Shown here: positions 17,399 to 26,752 of the stretch, in pieces
Position numbering within the stretch: the first letter of the stretch is position 1
Layout of the letters: every line of letters begins with the position of its first letter
Source of the DNA: Mariprofundus sp. NF
GTDB taxonomy: Bacteria > Pseudomonadota > Zetaproteobacteria > Mariprofundales > Mariprofundaceae
DNA: 64,000 nucleotides
Reading direction: 5' to 3'
Assembly (NCBI RefSeq): GCF_013387455.1
Contig: NZ_VWNC01000002.1
Location: 412,112 to 476,111 of the forward strand
Made by a program: the position numbers and the translations under genes
The notes under the pieces: generated by a model
Seen by the model: the letters and a program-made list of their open reading frames with translations, nothing else
Databases searched by the model: none
What the model was told of the DNA's origin: nothing

Positions 17399-17887
17399 TC
17401 AGGCGGCAATGAATTTCAGCGCTACACCGTTGTTGCAGTAACGCAGCCCTGTCGGTTCAGGCCCATCTTTGAACACATGTCCCTGATGACCACCACAGCG
17501 GGCACAGTGGTACTCGGTGCGAGGCAGGATCAGCTTGAAGTCGCGTCTGGTCTCGACATGCCCTTCGATCGGCGCATAAAAGCTTGGCCAGCCGGTGCCG
17601 CTGTCGAACTTTGTCTCGGAACTGAACAGCTCAAGATCACAGCCGGCACAGTGATACACGCCTTTGCCATACTGCTTGTTCAGATCACTGCTGAAAGGAG
17701 GTTCAGTTCCCTCATTGCGCAACACATCAAACTGCGCATCGGTCAATATATTACGCCATTCAGCATCCGTTTTTTCAATCTTCTCAATCATCGAAACACT
17801 CCTCTCACTGCCAGCTTTGAGCAGACGCGGGGCCACCAGAATCAGGCCGGCAACCAGACTCAATCGCAGGAAGCCGCGCCTATTCAT
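17399..17887 (-). CDS. msrB: Exported peptide-methionine (R)-S-oxide reductase MsrB
   Basis: A 162-residue protein. It starts MNRRGFLRLSLVAGLILVAP, a twin-arginine-like export signal, followed by the MsrB domain. Both zinc CxxC pairs (CAGC and CARC), SGTGWPSFYAP and the catalytic cysteine in RYCNNGVALKF are present. It reduces methionine-R-sulfoxide in proteins. ATG 17887 is chosen over an upstream start because GGGGAGG precedes it and the signal begins there. It overlaps the end of msrA by 8 bases, so translation is coupled. The pair would repair both sulfoxide forms in the periplasm. Confidence 0.9.
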   Translation of the reverse strand: MNRRGFLRLSLVAGLILVAPRLLKAGSERSVSMIEKIEKTDAEWRNILTDAQFDVLRNEGTEPPFSSDLNKQYGKGVYHCAGCDLELFSSETKFDSGTGWPSFYAPIEGHVETRRDFKLILPRTEYHCARCGGHQGHVFKDGPEPTGLRYCNNGVALKFIAA

Positions 17888-18476
17888 GGCTGCCTCCCCA
17901 TAGCTGCTGTAGTCGCTGATCACGGCCACAATTATACCGGTAGAATTTATAACGAACCGGATTTTTCAGGTAGTAGTCCTGATGGTACTCCTCAGCAGGC
18001 CAGAAAGTGGTCGCTTTGCTAATCTCAGTCACTATATCCTCTCTGAACTGTTTGTTCTGCTGCACGGACATTTTCGATGCTTCTGCCGCCTGTTGCTGTG
18101 CCGCAGAGTGATAAAAGATGCCAGGGCGATACTGTGAGCCGACATCGCAGAACTGCCGGTTGGCAGTCGTCGGATCAGAGTTTCGCCAGTAAACCTCTAA
18201 AAGTTTCTCATAACTGACCAGCACCGGATCAAACACGATCTGAATCGCCTCGGTATGACCTGTCGCACCTGCCGAGACCTCCTTATAGGTCGGCTGATCT
18301 TTGAAGCCACCGGTGTAACCGGAGGTGGTCGAGATCACACCGGGCAACTCATCAAAAGGGTGCTCCATGCACCAGAAGCAGCCCGCCGCAAAGGTCGCCG
18401 TTTCTCTCTCTTCTGCTTGTGCACTGCTCACCATTGTCATGAGGCTCACCATCACCAGTAATAATATTCGCTTCAT
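17880..18476 (-). CDS. msrA: Exported peptide-methionine (S)-S-oxide reductase MsrA
   Basis: A 198-residue protein with an N-terminal signal peptide (MKRILLLVMVSLMTMVSSAQA) and an MsrA domain. The catalytic motif GCFWCMEHPF is near residue 33, followed by GYTGG, YKEVSAGATGHTEA and FCDVGSQYRPGIF. It reduces methionine-S-sulfoxide. ATG 18476 is selected because AGGAGG lies 4-5 bases before it; the frame extends 15 codons further. It is first in a two-gene unit with msrB. Confidence 0.92.
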   Translation of the reverse strand: MKRILLLVMVSLMTMVSSAQAEERETATFAAGCFWCMEHPFDELPGVISTTSGYTGGFKDQPTYKEVSAGATGHTEAIQIVFDPVLVSYEKLLEVYWRNSDPTTANRQFCDVGSQYRPGIFYHSAAQQQAAEASKMSVQQNKQFREDIVTEISKATTFWPAEEYHQDYYLKNPVRYKFYRYNCGRDQRLQQLWGGSHE

Positions 18477-18579
18477 AAAACCTCCTGTTCGCCCTGTTAG
18501 ACGACCAGATTGGCGGATCATTACAGATTAATTCTGAATTTCAGATGAATGATGCGTCGATGATGTGCACAATCGGGCT

Positions 18580-19767
18580 ATGGATAGTTATGATGTGATT
18601 GTGATCGGTGCCGGTGCGGCCGGGCTGATGTGTGCAGGAACCGCTGCCACATGTGGAAAATCGGTGCTGCTGCTCGATCATGCCGAGAAGGTGGGCAAAA
18701 AGATTCTTATCTCCGGTGGCGGACGCAGCAACTTCACCAACCGCTCAGTCACTGCCGCCAACTACCTCTCGCACAACCCTCACTTCTGCAAGTCAGCGCT
18801 CTCCCGTTACACCGCCGCCGATTTTATTACGATGGTCGAAGAGGCAGGCATCGCTTACCACGAACGCGACCACGGCCAGCTCTTCTGTGATGAGTCTGCC
18901 AAACAGATTGTTGAGATGCTGCTGCGACCCTGTCGCGAACATAGTGTGAAGATTCAGCTGCAGACCACAGTTACAGATGTGAGAAAAAACGACCATTTTG
19001 AAGTGACTACCGACAGAGGACTCTTTCAGGCTGAAAGTCTGGTGATCGCAACGGGTGGCCTCTCCATCCCCAAAATGGGAGCCACCGCCTTCGGGTTGAA
19101 GCTGGCTGAGCAGTTCGGAGTGAAAATCATTCCACCTGTGGCTGGTCTTGCACCCTTCACCTTCACCGGCAGAGAGAAGGAGGCGCTGCAGACACTGGCA
19201 GGCATCTCAGTTGATGTTGCTGTGCGCTGTCGGGGTAAACTGTTCAGGGAGGCGATGCTCTTCACCCACCGCGGCCTCTCAGGCCCGGCCATACTGCAGA
19301 TCTCATCCTACTGGCAGCCCGGCGATGAAGTGGAGATCGATCTGTTACCGGAGCAGGAGATCACCACCTTTCTGAAACTGAAAAAGCTCTCCCGCCCACT
19401 GGCGCAACTCTCGACAGTGCTTGCCGAACTACTGCCCAAGCGACTGGTGCAGCTTCTTACCAGTGGATATATCGATGAAACACGCATGCAGCAGCTCAGT
19501 GACAAACAGATTGAACAGCTGGCCGATCAACTGCACCACTGGCGCCTTAAACCCAACGGCACAGAGGGCTATCGCACTGCCGAGGTGACCGTAGGTGGCG
19601 TTGACACCAATGAACTCTCATCCAAAACCATGGCATGCAGAAAGGTCCCCGGGCTCTATTTCATCGGTGAAATGGTCGATGTGACCGGCCATCTGGGTGG
19701 TTTTAATTTCCAGTGGGCCTGGTCATCCGGTTACACCGCCGGCCTCGCCGTTGCAGGCCTCATTTAA
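18580..19767 (+). CDS. NAD(P)/FAD-dependent oxidoreductase, BaiN/HI0933 family
   Basis: A 395-residue flavoprotein. The N-terminal dinucleotide fold YDVIVIGAGAAGLMCAGTAA and the family motif GKKILISGGGRSNFTN (about residues 40-55) are clear, as is the C-terminal GLYFIGEMVDVTGHLGGFNF, which closes the FAD site. Members of this group are widely conserved but mostly of unknown substrate. ATG 18580 is preferred over a GTG five codons earlier because it begins the nucleotide-binding strand. It is divergent from msrA. Confidence 0.88.
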   Translation: MDSYDVIVIGAGAAGLMCAGTAATCGKSVLLLDHAEKVGKKILISGGGRSNFTNRSVTAANYLSHNPHFCKSALSRYTAADFITMVEEAGIAYHERDHGQLFCDESAKQIVEMLLRPCREHSVKIQLQTTVTDVRKNDHFEVTTDRGLFQAESLVIATGGLSIPKMGATAFGLKLAEQFGVKIIPPVAGLAPFTFTGREKEALQTLAGISVDVAVRCRGKLFREAMLFTHRGLSGPAILQISSYWQPGDEVEIDLLPEQEITTFLKLKKLSRPLAQLSTVLAELLPKRLVQLLTSGYIDETRMQQLSDKQIEQLADQLHHWRLKPNGTEGYRTAEVTVGGVDTNELSSKTMACRKVPGLYFIGEMVDVTGHLGGFNFQWAWSSGYTAGLAVAGLI

Positions 19768-19771
19768 GAAG

Positions 19772-19860
19772 CACTACTTCCGCACAAGAGGTGCGGCTTT
19801 AGTGAGCTCCCGCAAAACCACGCTTTTGTGGGTGCGTTAAAGGATAAGGGCAGGACGCCC
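19772..19860. repeat. Hairpin array between flavoprotein gene and ntrC
   Basis: CACTA/TAGTG encloses a perfect CCGCAC/GTGCGG hairpin (19772-19804). Then come CCCGCAAAA-ccacgc-TTTTGTGGG (19809-19832) and GGGC/GCCC (19848-19860). The middle one has the AAAA-CCACGC-TTTT core seen in other arrays here. It lies between two converging genes and may serve as terminator, though no long T-run is present. Confidence 0.55.
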
Positions 19861-19879
19861 GCATTCCGTATCTAACGAT

Positions 19880-21280
19880 CTATCTAAAATATGCCGCATC
19901 GATATTGTATTTTTTCAATAGTTTACGCACGGTATTACGATTCAATCCCAGCATATCAGCTACTTTCAGCTGATTACCATTGCAGCGTTCCATAGCCAGA
20001 ATCAGCAGCGGTGGCTCCACCTGCTCAAGCATATGCTGATACATATTGATCGCTTTGGCATAACCGAGCTGATGCAGATACTGGCGCGTACAGCGGGTCA
20101 CCGCGTCCGAAAGTGTCTCCTCACCCTTCTGCATGTTATCAACATTACCCAGCGCCAGTGCCACATCGGAGAGGGTGATGCTGGCTCCCGGCGTGAGTAC
20201 TGCCAGCCTGCGCATCACATTCTTCAGTTCGCGTACATTGCCCGGCCAGTCGTGGCGGGTGAGCAGATCGGCTGCATCATCCAGCAGGATAGGTGCCTCC
20301 ATACCTAGCTCCTCCACCGCTTGATCAAGCAGGAAGTTGGCCAGCTCCTTGATATCATCACGCCGCTCACGCAGTGGCGGGATATGTACCGGGATCACAT
20401 TCAGGCGATAGTAGAGATCCTCCCTGAACTCCCCTTTTTTGATCTTCTCAGGCAGATGCTGATGGGTGGCTGCAAGCAGTCGCACATTAACCACTTTGGA
20501 CTGACTGCCACCGACACGCTGCACACGCCCCTCTTCCAGCACGCGCAACAGCTTGGCCTGTAGAGCAGCTGGCATATCGCCAATCTCATCAAGGAACAGG
20601 GTGCCGCCATCAGCCTGTTCAAAGCGCCCTTCGCGGAACTTATCGGCACCGGTAAATGAACCCTTCTCATGACCAAACAGCTCTGACTCCAGCAGCTCGG
20701 CAGGGATCGCAGCGGTATTGATGGCTACAAAGGCTTTGTCTGCCCGCTGACTGCGATCATGCAGGGTTCGCGCCACCATCTCTTTACCTGTTCCCGATTC
20801 ACCGGTCACCAGCACGGTAAGATCGGAGGCGGCCACACGCCCGAGTGTACGAAAAAGATTCTGCATCGCCTGACTACGCCCGATAATCATATCGTGCTTC
20901 ACATTGATGACAGGTTTACTCTTTTTAGCTTTTTTCTGCGGACGTACTCGTTGAATAAGCTGACGCACCTCATCCAGATCAAACGGTTTGGGCAGATACT
21001 CCATTGCGCCTATGCGGTAGGCCTCAGCGGCATGACCGAAGGTGGTTTCGGCAGTCAGCATCACCACAGGCATGGTAAACACGCCCGAAGCAAGCAGATC
21101 CATGCCGTTGCCATCAGGCAGATAGACATCAAGGAAGGCCATATCGATCTCATGTTCAGCCAGCGCCTTTTCAGCCTCCCCAATCGTGCCTGCCTGGATT
21201 ACTTCTAACCCCTCCTCCTGCAATACCCGATCAAGAACCCAGCGGATTCCCTCATCATCATCAATCACCAATGCCCGCAT
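19880..21280 (-). CDS. ntrC: Nitrogen regulation response regulator NtrC (sigma-54 activator)
   Basis: A 466-residue NtrC-type activator. The receiver domain (1-120) has the phosphorylation site in [11 protein letters not shown] (Asp about 51). The AAA+ sigma-54 interaction domain (about 140-380) has GESGTGKE and FLDEIGDMP, and the sigma-54-contact loop reads GSFTGA instead of the usual GAFTGA. A Fis-type helix-turn-helix closes the protein ([20 protein letters not shown]). It is the last gene of a dusB-ntrB-ntrC unit, the classical nifR3-ntrBC order. Its sigma factor, rpoN, is at 32140-33534. Confidence 0.93.
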   Translation of the reverse strand: MRALVIDDDEGIRWVLDRVLQEEGLEVIQAGTIGEAEKALAEHEIDMAFLDVYLPDGNGMDLLASGVFTMPVVMLTAETTFGHAAEAYRIGAMEYLPKPFDLDEVRQLIQRVRPQKKAKKSKPVINVKHDMIIGRSQAMQNLFRTLGRVAASDLTVLVTGESGTGKEMVARTLHDRSQRADKAFVAINTAAIPAELLESELFGHEKGSFTGADKFREGRFEQADGGTLFLDEIGDMPAALQAKLLRVLEEGRVQRVGGSQSKVVNVRLLAATHQHLPEKIKKGEFREDLYYRLNVIPVHIPPLRERRDDIKELANFLLDQAVEELGMEAPILLDDAADLLTRHDWPGNVRELKNVMRRLAVLTPGASITLSDVALALGNVDNMQKGEETLSDAVTRCTRQYLHQLGYAKAINMYQHMLEQVEPPLLILAMERCNGNQLKVADMLGLNRNTVRKLLKKYNIDAAYFR

Positions 21281-21283
21281 CTT

Positions 21284-22300
21284 CTACTCCTGTTCCAACT
21301 GCTTTATCGGCAGATGCAGTGTCATGGTGGTGCGTCCATTTTCACTGCGCACACTTACCCTGCCGCCATGCTCCACCATCACCCGCTCCACCAGCGCCAG
21401 CCCCAAGCCACTGCCACGCGACTTGCCTGTCACATAGGGATCAAACAACCGCTCGCGCAGCTCCTGCGGCACCATGCGACCATCATTGGTGATACGAATT
21501 TCCATCACCTGACCACTGTGCCCAGGCAGATGCACCAGTGGCGCCATGCGCGTTTGCCACTCGATACTGCTATCGGCCGCCTCGACAGCGTTCTGCCAAA
21601 GATTCTCAAGGGCCTGTCTGAGCCGGGCCGGATGCACCAGCGTCTCAGGCAGACTCGGATCAAACACCCGATGCACCTGAATACCCTTCTGATAGACGAT
21701 CACATCCTGAATCAGGGCATGAATATTGGTCATCTCCATGGCCACCTGTGCCCTTGGCCCGACCTGCAGAAAGGCATCAATACGATCACGGATGCGATCC
21801 ACACCAAGCAGCATCTGCGCTACCGCCTCTCTGTTACTTGTCGGGATATCCTTCTGTTCGGAGAGCCATTGGGCTGCACCTCTGAGTGCGGCCAGTGGAT
21901 TTTTCACCTCATGCGCCATCTCCAGCGCAATCCGCGCCACTGACTCTGCCATCTCGTGGCGTTTGGCATGCTGCTCCACCTCGGCACGTGCCGCTTCGGG
22001 AATAAACAGGGCGGAGATACCCTCATCATGACAGCCCAGATGCAGAGATACAGGCATGCCGGTGGCAAGGATACAGATCTGATGATCGGAGACACCGCTG
22101 TAGGGGGTCAGCCGCGCAAAGAGATTCTCGATCTCCACCTTGGGAGAGAAAAGATCGGAGATGTGCAAGCCGATCAGTCGGCGTTCCGATTTCCCCAACG
22201 CCTCCTGAGCCGGAATATTACAACCAAGCACCCGAGCCTCATCATCCAGCAACAGCATCGGCACAGGCACTACCGAGAGTGACATCGAATCAGGCAGCAT
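21284..22300 (-). CDS. ntrB: Nitrogen regulation sensor kinase NtrB
   Basis: About 338 residues. An N-terminal PAS-like region (residues 1-115) precedes the histidine phosphotransfer motif IALEMAHEVKNPLAALRG (His near 136) and the ATP-binding G-box GSGLGLALVERVMVEHGG near 305. It lacks membrane segments, as expected for cytosolic NtrB, which phosphorylates NtrC in response to PII. The frame stays open deep into dusB; the ATG at 22298-22300 (11-base overlap with dusB) or that at 22283-22285 are the sensible starts, and neither has a strong ribosome site. Only 3 bases separate it from ntrC. Confidence 0.9.
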   Translation of the reverse strand: MLPDSMSLSVVPVPMLLLDDEARVLGCNIPAQEALGKSERRLIGLHISDLFSPKVEIENLFARLTPYSGVSDHQICILATGMPVSLHLGCHDEGISALFIPEAARAEVEQHAKRHEMAESVARIALEMAHEVKNPLAALRGAAQWLSEQKDIPTSNREAVAQMLLGVDRIRDRIDAFLQVGPRAQVAMEMTNIHALIQDVIVYQKGIQVHRVFDPSLPETLVHPARLRQALENLWQNAVEAADSSIEWQTRMAPLVHLPGHSGQVMEIRITNDGRMVPQELRERLFDPYVTGKSRGSGLGLALVERVMVEHGGRVSVRSENGRTTMTLHLPIKQLEQE

Positions 22301-23318
22301 CGGCCAATTCGCTCTGATCATCAACAGCCAGCCCCAGGAAATAGGCCTCGGCACTATCGAGCATCTTCTGCCAGTCGGTCTCCACCTGAAAGTGACCCCG
22401 GAAGTCGGCGGAGCCGCGCAACCCCTTGCTGTACCAGAGCACATGTTTACGGGCCATTTTTGAGGCAAACTGCACACCGTGATGTTCAGCCAGATTGAGC
22501 ATATGTTCATGCACAACAGCCCAGCGCTCTTCTGCAGTCGGCGCAGCCGGCTTCTCTGCACCAATCAGTGCAGCATAGACCTCTGCCAGCACCCACGGAT
22601 TACCCTGCACAGCACGCCCGACCATCACACCATCGCAATTGGAGATACGGATCATCTCTCTGGCTGTTTCGCCATCAACAATATCGCCATTGCCGATCAC
22701 AGGAATCGAGCAGGCCGCTTTGGCCAGACCGATATCTTCCCAGTGGGCGTGACCATGAAACATCTGAGCACGCGTGCGCCCGTGTACGGTGAGCAGCTGG
22801 ATACCACTCTCTTCAGCAATGCGGGCGATATTCTCCACATTCTTCGATGAGTCATCCCAGCCGGTACGAATCTTCAGGGTGACCGGTACCTCTACCGCTT
22901 TCACCACCGCTTCCAGTACACGTGCCACCAGCGGCTCATCCCTGAGCATCGCCGAGCCTGCACTCTGTTTGCATATTTTCTTTACCGGGCACCCCATATT
23001 AATATCAACGAAATCGGCACCATGACCAACCGCCCAGCGCGCCGCCTCAGCCACAAACACCGGATCAGAACCTGCAACCTGAATCGAAATAGGGTGCTCA
23101 TCCGGCCCAATCTCCGCCATGCGCTCGGTACGCACGCGCCCCATATCCACAGCCCGCGATGCAATCATCTCGGTCACCATCAGCCCTACGCCAAAGCGTT
23201 TGCATATCTTACGAAACGGCAGGTCAGTAATGCCCGCCATCGGTGCCAGCACCAGCGGTACATCGATATTATAATTTCCCAGCTTAAAGCCCGGGAGAAG
23301 ATGGTTATCTCTGTTCAA
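22290..23318 (-). CDS. dusB: tRNA-dihydrouridine synthase B (NifR3-like)
   Basis: A 342-residue FMN enzyme reducing uridine in tRNA D-loops. Family marks are LAPMAGITDLPFRKICKRFG, INMGCPVKKICKQSAGSAML with the catalytic cysteine (about residue 105), TLKIRTGWDD and HGRTRAQMFHG. The apparent start is a TTG at 23316-23318 with GGAAGGA 7 bases before it; no in-frame ATG lies nearby. It heads the dusB-ntrB-ntrC unit. A perfect AAAAGGC/GCCTTTT hairpin (23333-23350) sits just upstream. Confidence 0.92.
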   Translation of the reverse strand: MNRDNHLLPGFKLGNYNIDVPLVLAPMAGITDLPFRKICKRFGVGLMVTEMIASRAVDMGRVRTERMAEIGPDEHPISIQVAGSDPVFVAEAARWAVGHGADFVDINMGCPVKKICKQSAGSAMLRDEPLVARVLEAVVKAVEVPVTLKIRTGWDDSSKNVENIARIAEESGIQLLTVHGRTRAQMFHGHAHWEDIGLAKAACSIPVIGNGDIVDGETAREMIRISNCDGVMVGRAVQGNPWVLAEVYAALIGAEKPAAPTAEERWAVVHEHMLNLAEHHGVQFASKMARKHVLWYSKGLRGSADFRGHFQVETDWQKMLDSAEAYFLGLAVDDQSELADAA

Positions 23319-23448
23319 TGCAACATCCTTCCAAAAGGCTCACGCCTTTTCTGCCTAATATTTGGGCAATCTTACTTAAGCACAACCAATGCACCAGCCT
23401 TATAAACACTGATTGCACTTACTTTAAGCAATCGTCAGCCTTGGGGGC

Positions 23449-24069
23449 ATGAGTAGAACCATTCACTGGCCCAGTACCACCTTCATTCAATCGGTAGCCG
23501 ATCCGAAACTGTTTCCCGATATCGATCTGCCTCAGATCGCTGTGGCGGGCCACTCCAACGTGGGAAAATCATCACTGATGAACTCGCTGTTTGGTCGCAA
23601 AGGATTGGTAAAGACCTCCAAGAATCCCGGTTGCACTCGTCTGCTCAACCTCTTTGATGTTGATGATCAGCTACTGGTGGTCGATCTGCCCGGTTACGGT
23701 TATGCCCGTGCGCCCAAGAAAGAGCAGAAACGCTGGATCACTATGATTGAAGGTTACATGGCCAACGCCGACCTGAAACTGGTGCTACTACTGCTCGATA
23801 TCCGCCACGGCCCTAAAGATTCCGATATGCAGCTGATTGAATATCTCAACGAAGCCGGTCTGCGCTGGCTGCCTGTGGCCACCAAAGCCGACAAACTGAC
23901 CGGCAACAATCGCGGCAAACGCCTGAAAGAGATGTTTGATGCAATGGGGCTGTCCCCGATTCCAACCTCAAGCCTGAAAGGCATGGGCATCGATAAACTT
24001 CGTGCCGTAGTTCAGGAAGAGGCGTTCAGATCACCCTACGCCGGTCTTATCCCCGACATCGAGGATTAA
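23449..24069 (+). CDS. engB: Ribosome biogenesis GTPase YsxC/EngB
   Basis: A 206-residue small GTPase required for 50S subunit assembly. The G motifs are visible in order: GHSNVGKSSLMN (G1, about 33-44), GCTRLLN (G2), DLPGYGYA (G3), TKAD (G4) and a C-terminal TSSLKG (G5). Length is typical. It is divergent from dusB, with 130 bases between them, and its end overlaps the convergent Dabb gene by 4 bases. Confidence 0.94.
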   Translation: MSRTIHWPSTTFIQSVADPKLFPDIDLPQIAVAGHSNVGKSSLMNSLFGRKGLVKTSKNPGCTRLLNLFDVDDQLLVVDLPGYGYARAPKKEQKRWITMIEGYMANADLKLVLLLLDIRHGPKDSDMQLIEYLNEAGLRWLPVATKADKLTGNNRGKRLKEMFDAMGLSPIPTSSLKGMGIDKLRAVVQEEAFRSPYAGLIPDIED

Positions 24070-24347
24070 ACCTCGTAATCGACCACGGTGCGGGCAACAG
24101 CTGCGCCTTTCACAAGTGGAATCACTGCAACATGTTCGGGATGCGCCTGATAAGTTTCCAGTGCAGCTCTGTCTTCCAATTCTGAATAGAGCACCACATC
24201 CGCAGACTGCTCCGACTCCAGAAAGTCGATCCCAACCTCAATCTTGATCAGCCCCGGAATCTTGCCCTGCAAAGCCTCCAGCCGCGCCTTAATCTCCGCA
24301 GCATCAGCCTTATCTTTCAATTTCCACATCACGATATGTTTAACCAT
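24066..24347 (-). CDS. Dabb (stress-responsive alpha/beta barrel) domain protein
   Basis: A 93-residue protein made entirely of one Dabb domain: MVKHIVMWKLKD at the start, IPGLIKIEVGIDFLES in the middle and YQAHPEHVAV near the C-terminus, all typical of the dimeric ferredoxin-like barrel family. Bacterial members have mostly unknown roles. It overlaps the convergent engB end by 4 bases. Confidence 0.85.
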   Translation of the reverse strand: MVKHIVMWKLKDKADAAEIKARLEALQGKIPGLIKIEVGIDFLESEQSADVVLYSELEDRAALETYQAHPEHVAVIPLVKGAAVARTVVDYEV

Positions 24348-24446
24348 TCACATTCCCCTAAAATAATCTTTTTATAATGTAGACCCTTGTCAGTTAGCGC
24401 CCATATGGCAATATGAATTAATGCGGGTATTCGGACACATTCCATC

Positions 24447-24791
24447 ATGACTCAATTCACTCAAGCTATTAGCGCATGGGGCACAGCCGATTTCAAGGCC
24501 GTGCTTATGCGGGAAATTGAAGGGTTGTCGGCTAACGAGTTGCCACTACAGCAGGGGCTGACGACGGGCAGTCATGCGTTGGATGATGATATTCAAGCGA
24601 TGATTCTCAATGTGCAGGAAACCGAATCATCTATTCGGGTGAAAGCGGGTATCTTTTATAAAGCCATTATAGCCGGATGCAGTTGTTCGGATGATCCAAC
24701 GCCAATTGATGAGTGCAATGAGCACTGCGAAGTGATGATTGAAATTGATAAAAAGTCAGCCGAGGCAACGATTACGCTGTTGCCCGACTGA
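24447..24791 (+). CDS. Conserved hypothetical protein with CSC...C...C motif
   Basis: A 114-residue protein of unknown function. The pattern ELPLQQGLTTGSHALDD, followed by IRVKAGIFYKAIIAGCSCSDD and DECNEHCEVMIEIDK, resembles a small uncharacterised proteobacterial family in which the cysteines are conserved, which might suggest metal binding. No signal or membrane segment is present. It stands alone between the Dabb gene and the convergent bioB. Confidence 0.6.
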   Translation: MTQFTQAISAWGTADFKAVLMREIEGLSANELPLQQGLTTGSHALDDDIQAMILNVQETESSIRVKAGIFYKAIIAGCSCSDDPTPIDECNEHCEVMIEIDKKSAEATITLLPD

Positions 24792-24817
24792 CAGGGATCT
24801 GACTTAAGCTAGATGAC

Positions 24818-25804
24818 TTACGCGTTGGCCATGCGGCGGCTGGACGGGGTTGGGTTCTCCATCGGGCGCAGACCGAGTTTCTCAAACAACTTCTGATCGT
24901 TGCTGGCTTCCTGATTGCCGGTGGTGAGCAGCTTCTCACCGTAGAAGATGGAGTTGGCACCAGCCAGGAAGCAGAGCGACTGCATCTCTTCACTCATCTC
25001 TTCACGACCGGCGGAGAGACGTACATGTGAAGCAGGCATAGTGATGCGGGAGACGGCGATGGTGCGGATGAATTCGAAGTTATCCAGCGTATCAGCAAAC
25101 TGCTCATCTTCAGCAACCGGCGTGCCTTCAACCTTGACCAGCATATTGATCGGCACAGACTCAGGATGCGGGCTCATGCGCGCCAGCTGAGCAACAAGAC
25201 CGGCACGATGACGACGTGATTCGCCCATGCCGACAATACCGCCACAGCAGATGCTCATACCTTCAGCACGCACATTTTTCAGGGTATCAAGTCGCTCATC
25301 GTAGGTACGGGTCGAAATGACCTCTTTGTAATATTCAGGATCGGAATCGAGGTTGTGGTTATAATAATCCAGACCTGCACCTTTGAGTTTATGCGCCTGA
25401 TCGGGGGTGAGCATACCGAGTGTGGCACACGCCTCCATATCCATCTCTTTGATCTCGGAGATCATATCGCAGACCAGATCAAAAGCGCGACCTTTTGGCT
25501 CACGCCATGCCGCACCAATACAGAAACGTGATGCACCCTTCTCTTTCGCCGCTTTCGCCGCTTCAATCACCTGCGCTTTTTTCATCAGCAGTTCGGATTC
25601 AACATCGGTATTGTAACGCGAGCTTTGTGGACAGTATTTGCAATCCTCAGGGCAGCCGCCGGTTTTGATCGAGAGCAGGGTAGAGAGCTGAACCTCATTG
25701 GCATCGAAGTTGCCACGGTGTACCTGCTGAGCCAGGAACATCAGATCATTAAACGGCATCTCAAATAGCTCTTGAATCTCATCAACTGTCCAATCAAAAC
25801 GCAT
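24818..25804 (-). CDS. bioB: Biotin synthase
   Basis: A 328-residue radical SAM enzyme that inserts sulfur into dethiobiotin. The radical SAM cluster motif [11 protein letters not shown] is near residue 51-61. [31 protein letters not shown] and the C-terminal [19 protein letters not shown] are all typical BioB blocks, and the second-cluster ligands are present. No other biotin gene is in the window. 25805-26048 upstream holds no gene. Confidence 0.95.
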   Translation of the reverse strand: MRFDWTVDEIQELFEMPFNDLMFLAQQVHRGNFDANEVQLSTLLSIKTGGCPEDCKYCPQSSRYNTDVESELLMKKAQVIEAAKAAKEKGASRFCIGAAWREPKGRAFDLVCDMISEIKEMDMEACATLGMLTPDQAHKLKGAGLDYYNHNLDSDPEYYKEVISTRTYDERLDTLKNVRAEGMSICCGGIVGMGESRRHRAGLVAQLARMSPHPESVPINMLVKVEGTPVAEDEQFADTLDNFEFIRTIAVSRITMPASHVRLSAGREEMSEEMQSLCFLAGANSIFYGEKLLTTGNQEASNDQKLFEKLGLRPMENPTPSSRRMANA

Positions 25805-26048
25805 GCTTCTCTCCTACGGTTAACCTTTGGGCGGCGAAGAGTAAACGGCTTGAGCCATTTGGGCAAAAGTTGAATGATGCACTAAACGGAGCGCCACAGA
25901 TTAGTGACAGGCTAAGTTGGGTTGTTTTTCTATCATTGTGCTGCTTTCACCTTTTTATTGCCTTGAGAATTGCTGGCAAGAATAAGTTATTTTCCACTTA
26001 CATCATGATCACTTTTCATTTATTATGACTGTATAGTTGGAGTCAAAC

Positions 26049-26720
26049 ATGTCCGATCATACTTCTGTTATCACAATCAACAGCAATGTTTATAAAACCC
26101 TGCTGGAATCCACGCTGGCCATTCCATGGAAAATAAATTGGGCAACCATGACCTTTGACTATATTGGCCCGCAAATTGAAGAGCTGCTTGGCTGGTCACC
26201 ATCGAGTTGGAAAAGCGCAGAGGACTGGGCGGCACGAATGCACCCGGATGATCGACAACATGTTGTCGATTATTGTGTTGCTCAATCTAAGGCTGGAATC
26301 AACCATGAGGCTGATTATCGAGCCCTGAAAAAAGATGGCGGATATATATGGATCCGGGACGTGGTGCATGTGGCACGTAAAGATGGCGAGGTGGATTCGC
26401 TGGTAGGCTTTATGTTCGACATCAGTGAACGAAAAGCGCTGGAACAGTCTCTTCAGGACTCTAATACGGAACTTAAAGCCTCAAACGAGGCACTGCAGAT
26501 GGCTCTGAAAGCCATCAAAACCATTGGTGGTATCATTCCAATATGTGGATGGTGCGGCCATAAAATTAAGGACTCTGATAATCAGTGGATTTCTGTTGAA
26601 AAGTATATGATAAGTCACACCGAGGCTGACATCTCTCACGGCATGTGCCCTGACTGCAAAGAAGATTTCCTCAAGACATATAAGGATAAACTGGATTCAC
26701 AACATAATACAAACACTTGA
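26049..26720 (+). CDS. PAS-domain protein with C-terminal CxxC...CxxC module
   Basis: A 223-residue soluble protein. Residues 10-130 form a PAS-3 type sensor domain (GPQIEELLGWSPSSW, DYRALKKDGGYIWIRDV, GFMFDISERKALE). A short coiled coil follows, then GGIIPICGWCGHKIKD and SHGMCPDCKEDFLKTY, two CxxC pairs of the type often placed after PAS or receiver domains, possibly a zinc site. There is no kinase or output domain, so it probably signals by protein contact. ATG 26049 has GGAG 6 bases before it. It is convergent with ptsI. Confidence 0.75.
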   Translation: MSDHTSVITINSNVYKTLLESTLAIPWKINWATMTFDYIGPQIEELLGWSPSSWKSAEDWAARMHPDDRQHVVDYCVAQSKAGINHEADYRALKKDGGYIWIRDVVHVARKDGEVDSLVGFMFDISERKALEQSLQDSNTELKASNEALQMALKAIKTIGGIIPICGWCGHKIKDSDNQWISVEKYMISHTEADISHGMCPDCKEDFLKTYKDKLDSQHNTNT

Positions 26721-26752
26721 TTCAGACATCGACACAACCTGCTGAGAACAAC

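Noticed and set aside
22301..22564. Long N-terminal extension of ntrB
   Set aside because: It lies inside dusB in another frame and has no domain resemblance; NtrB length is normal from 22300.
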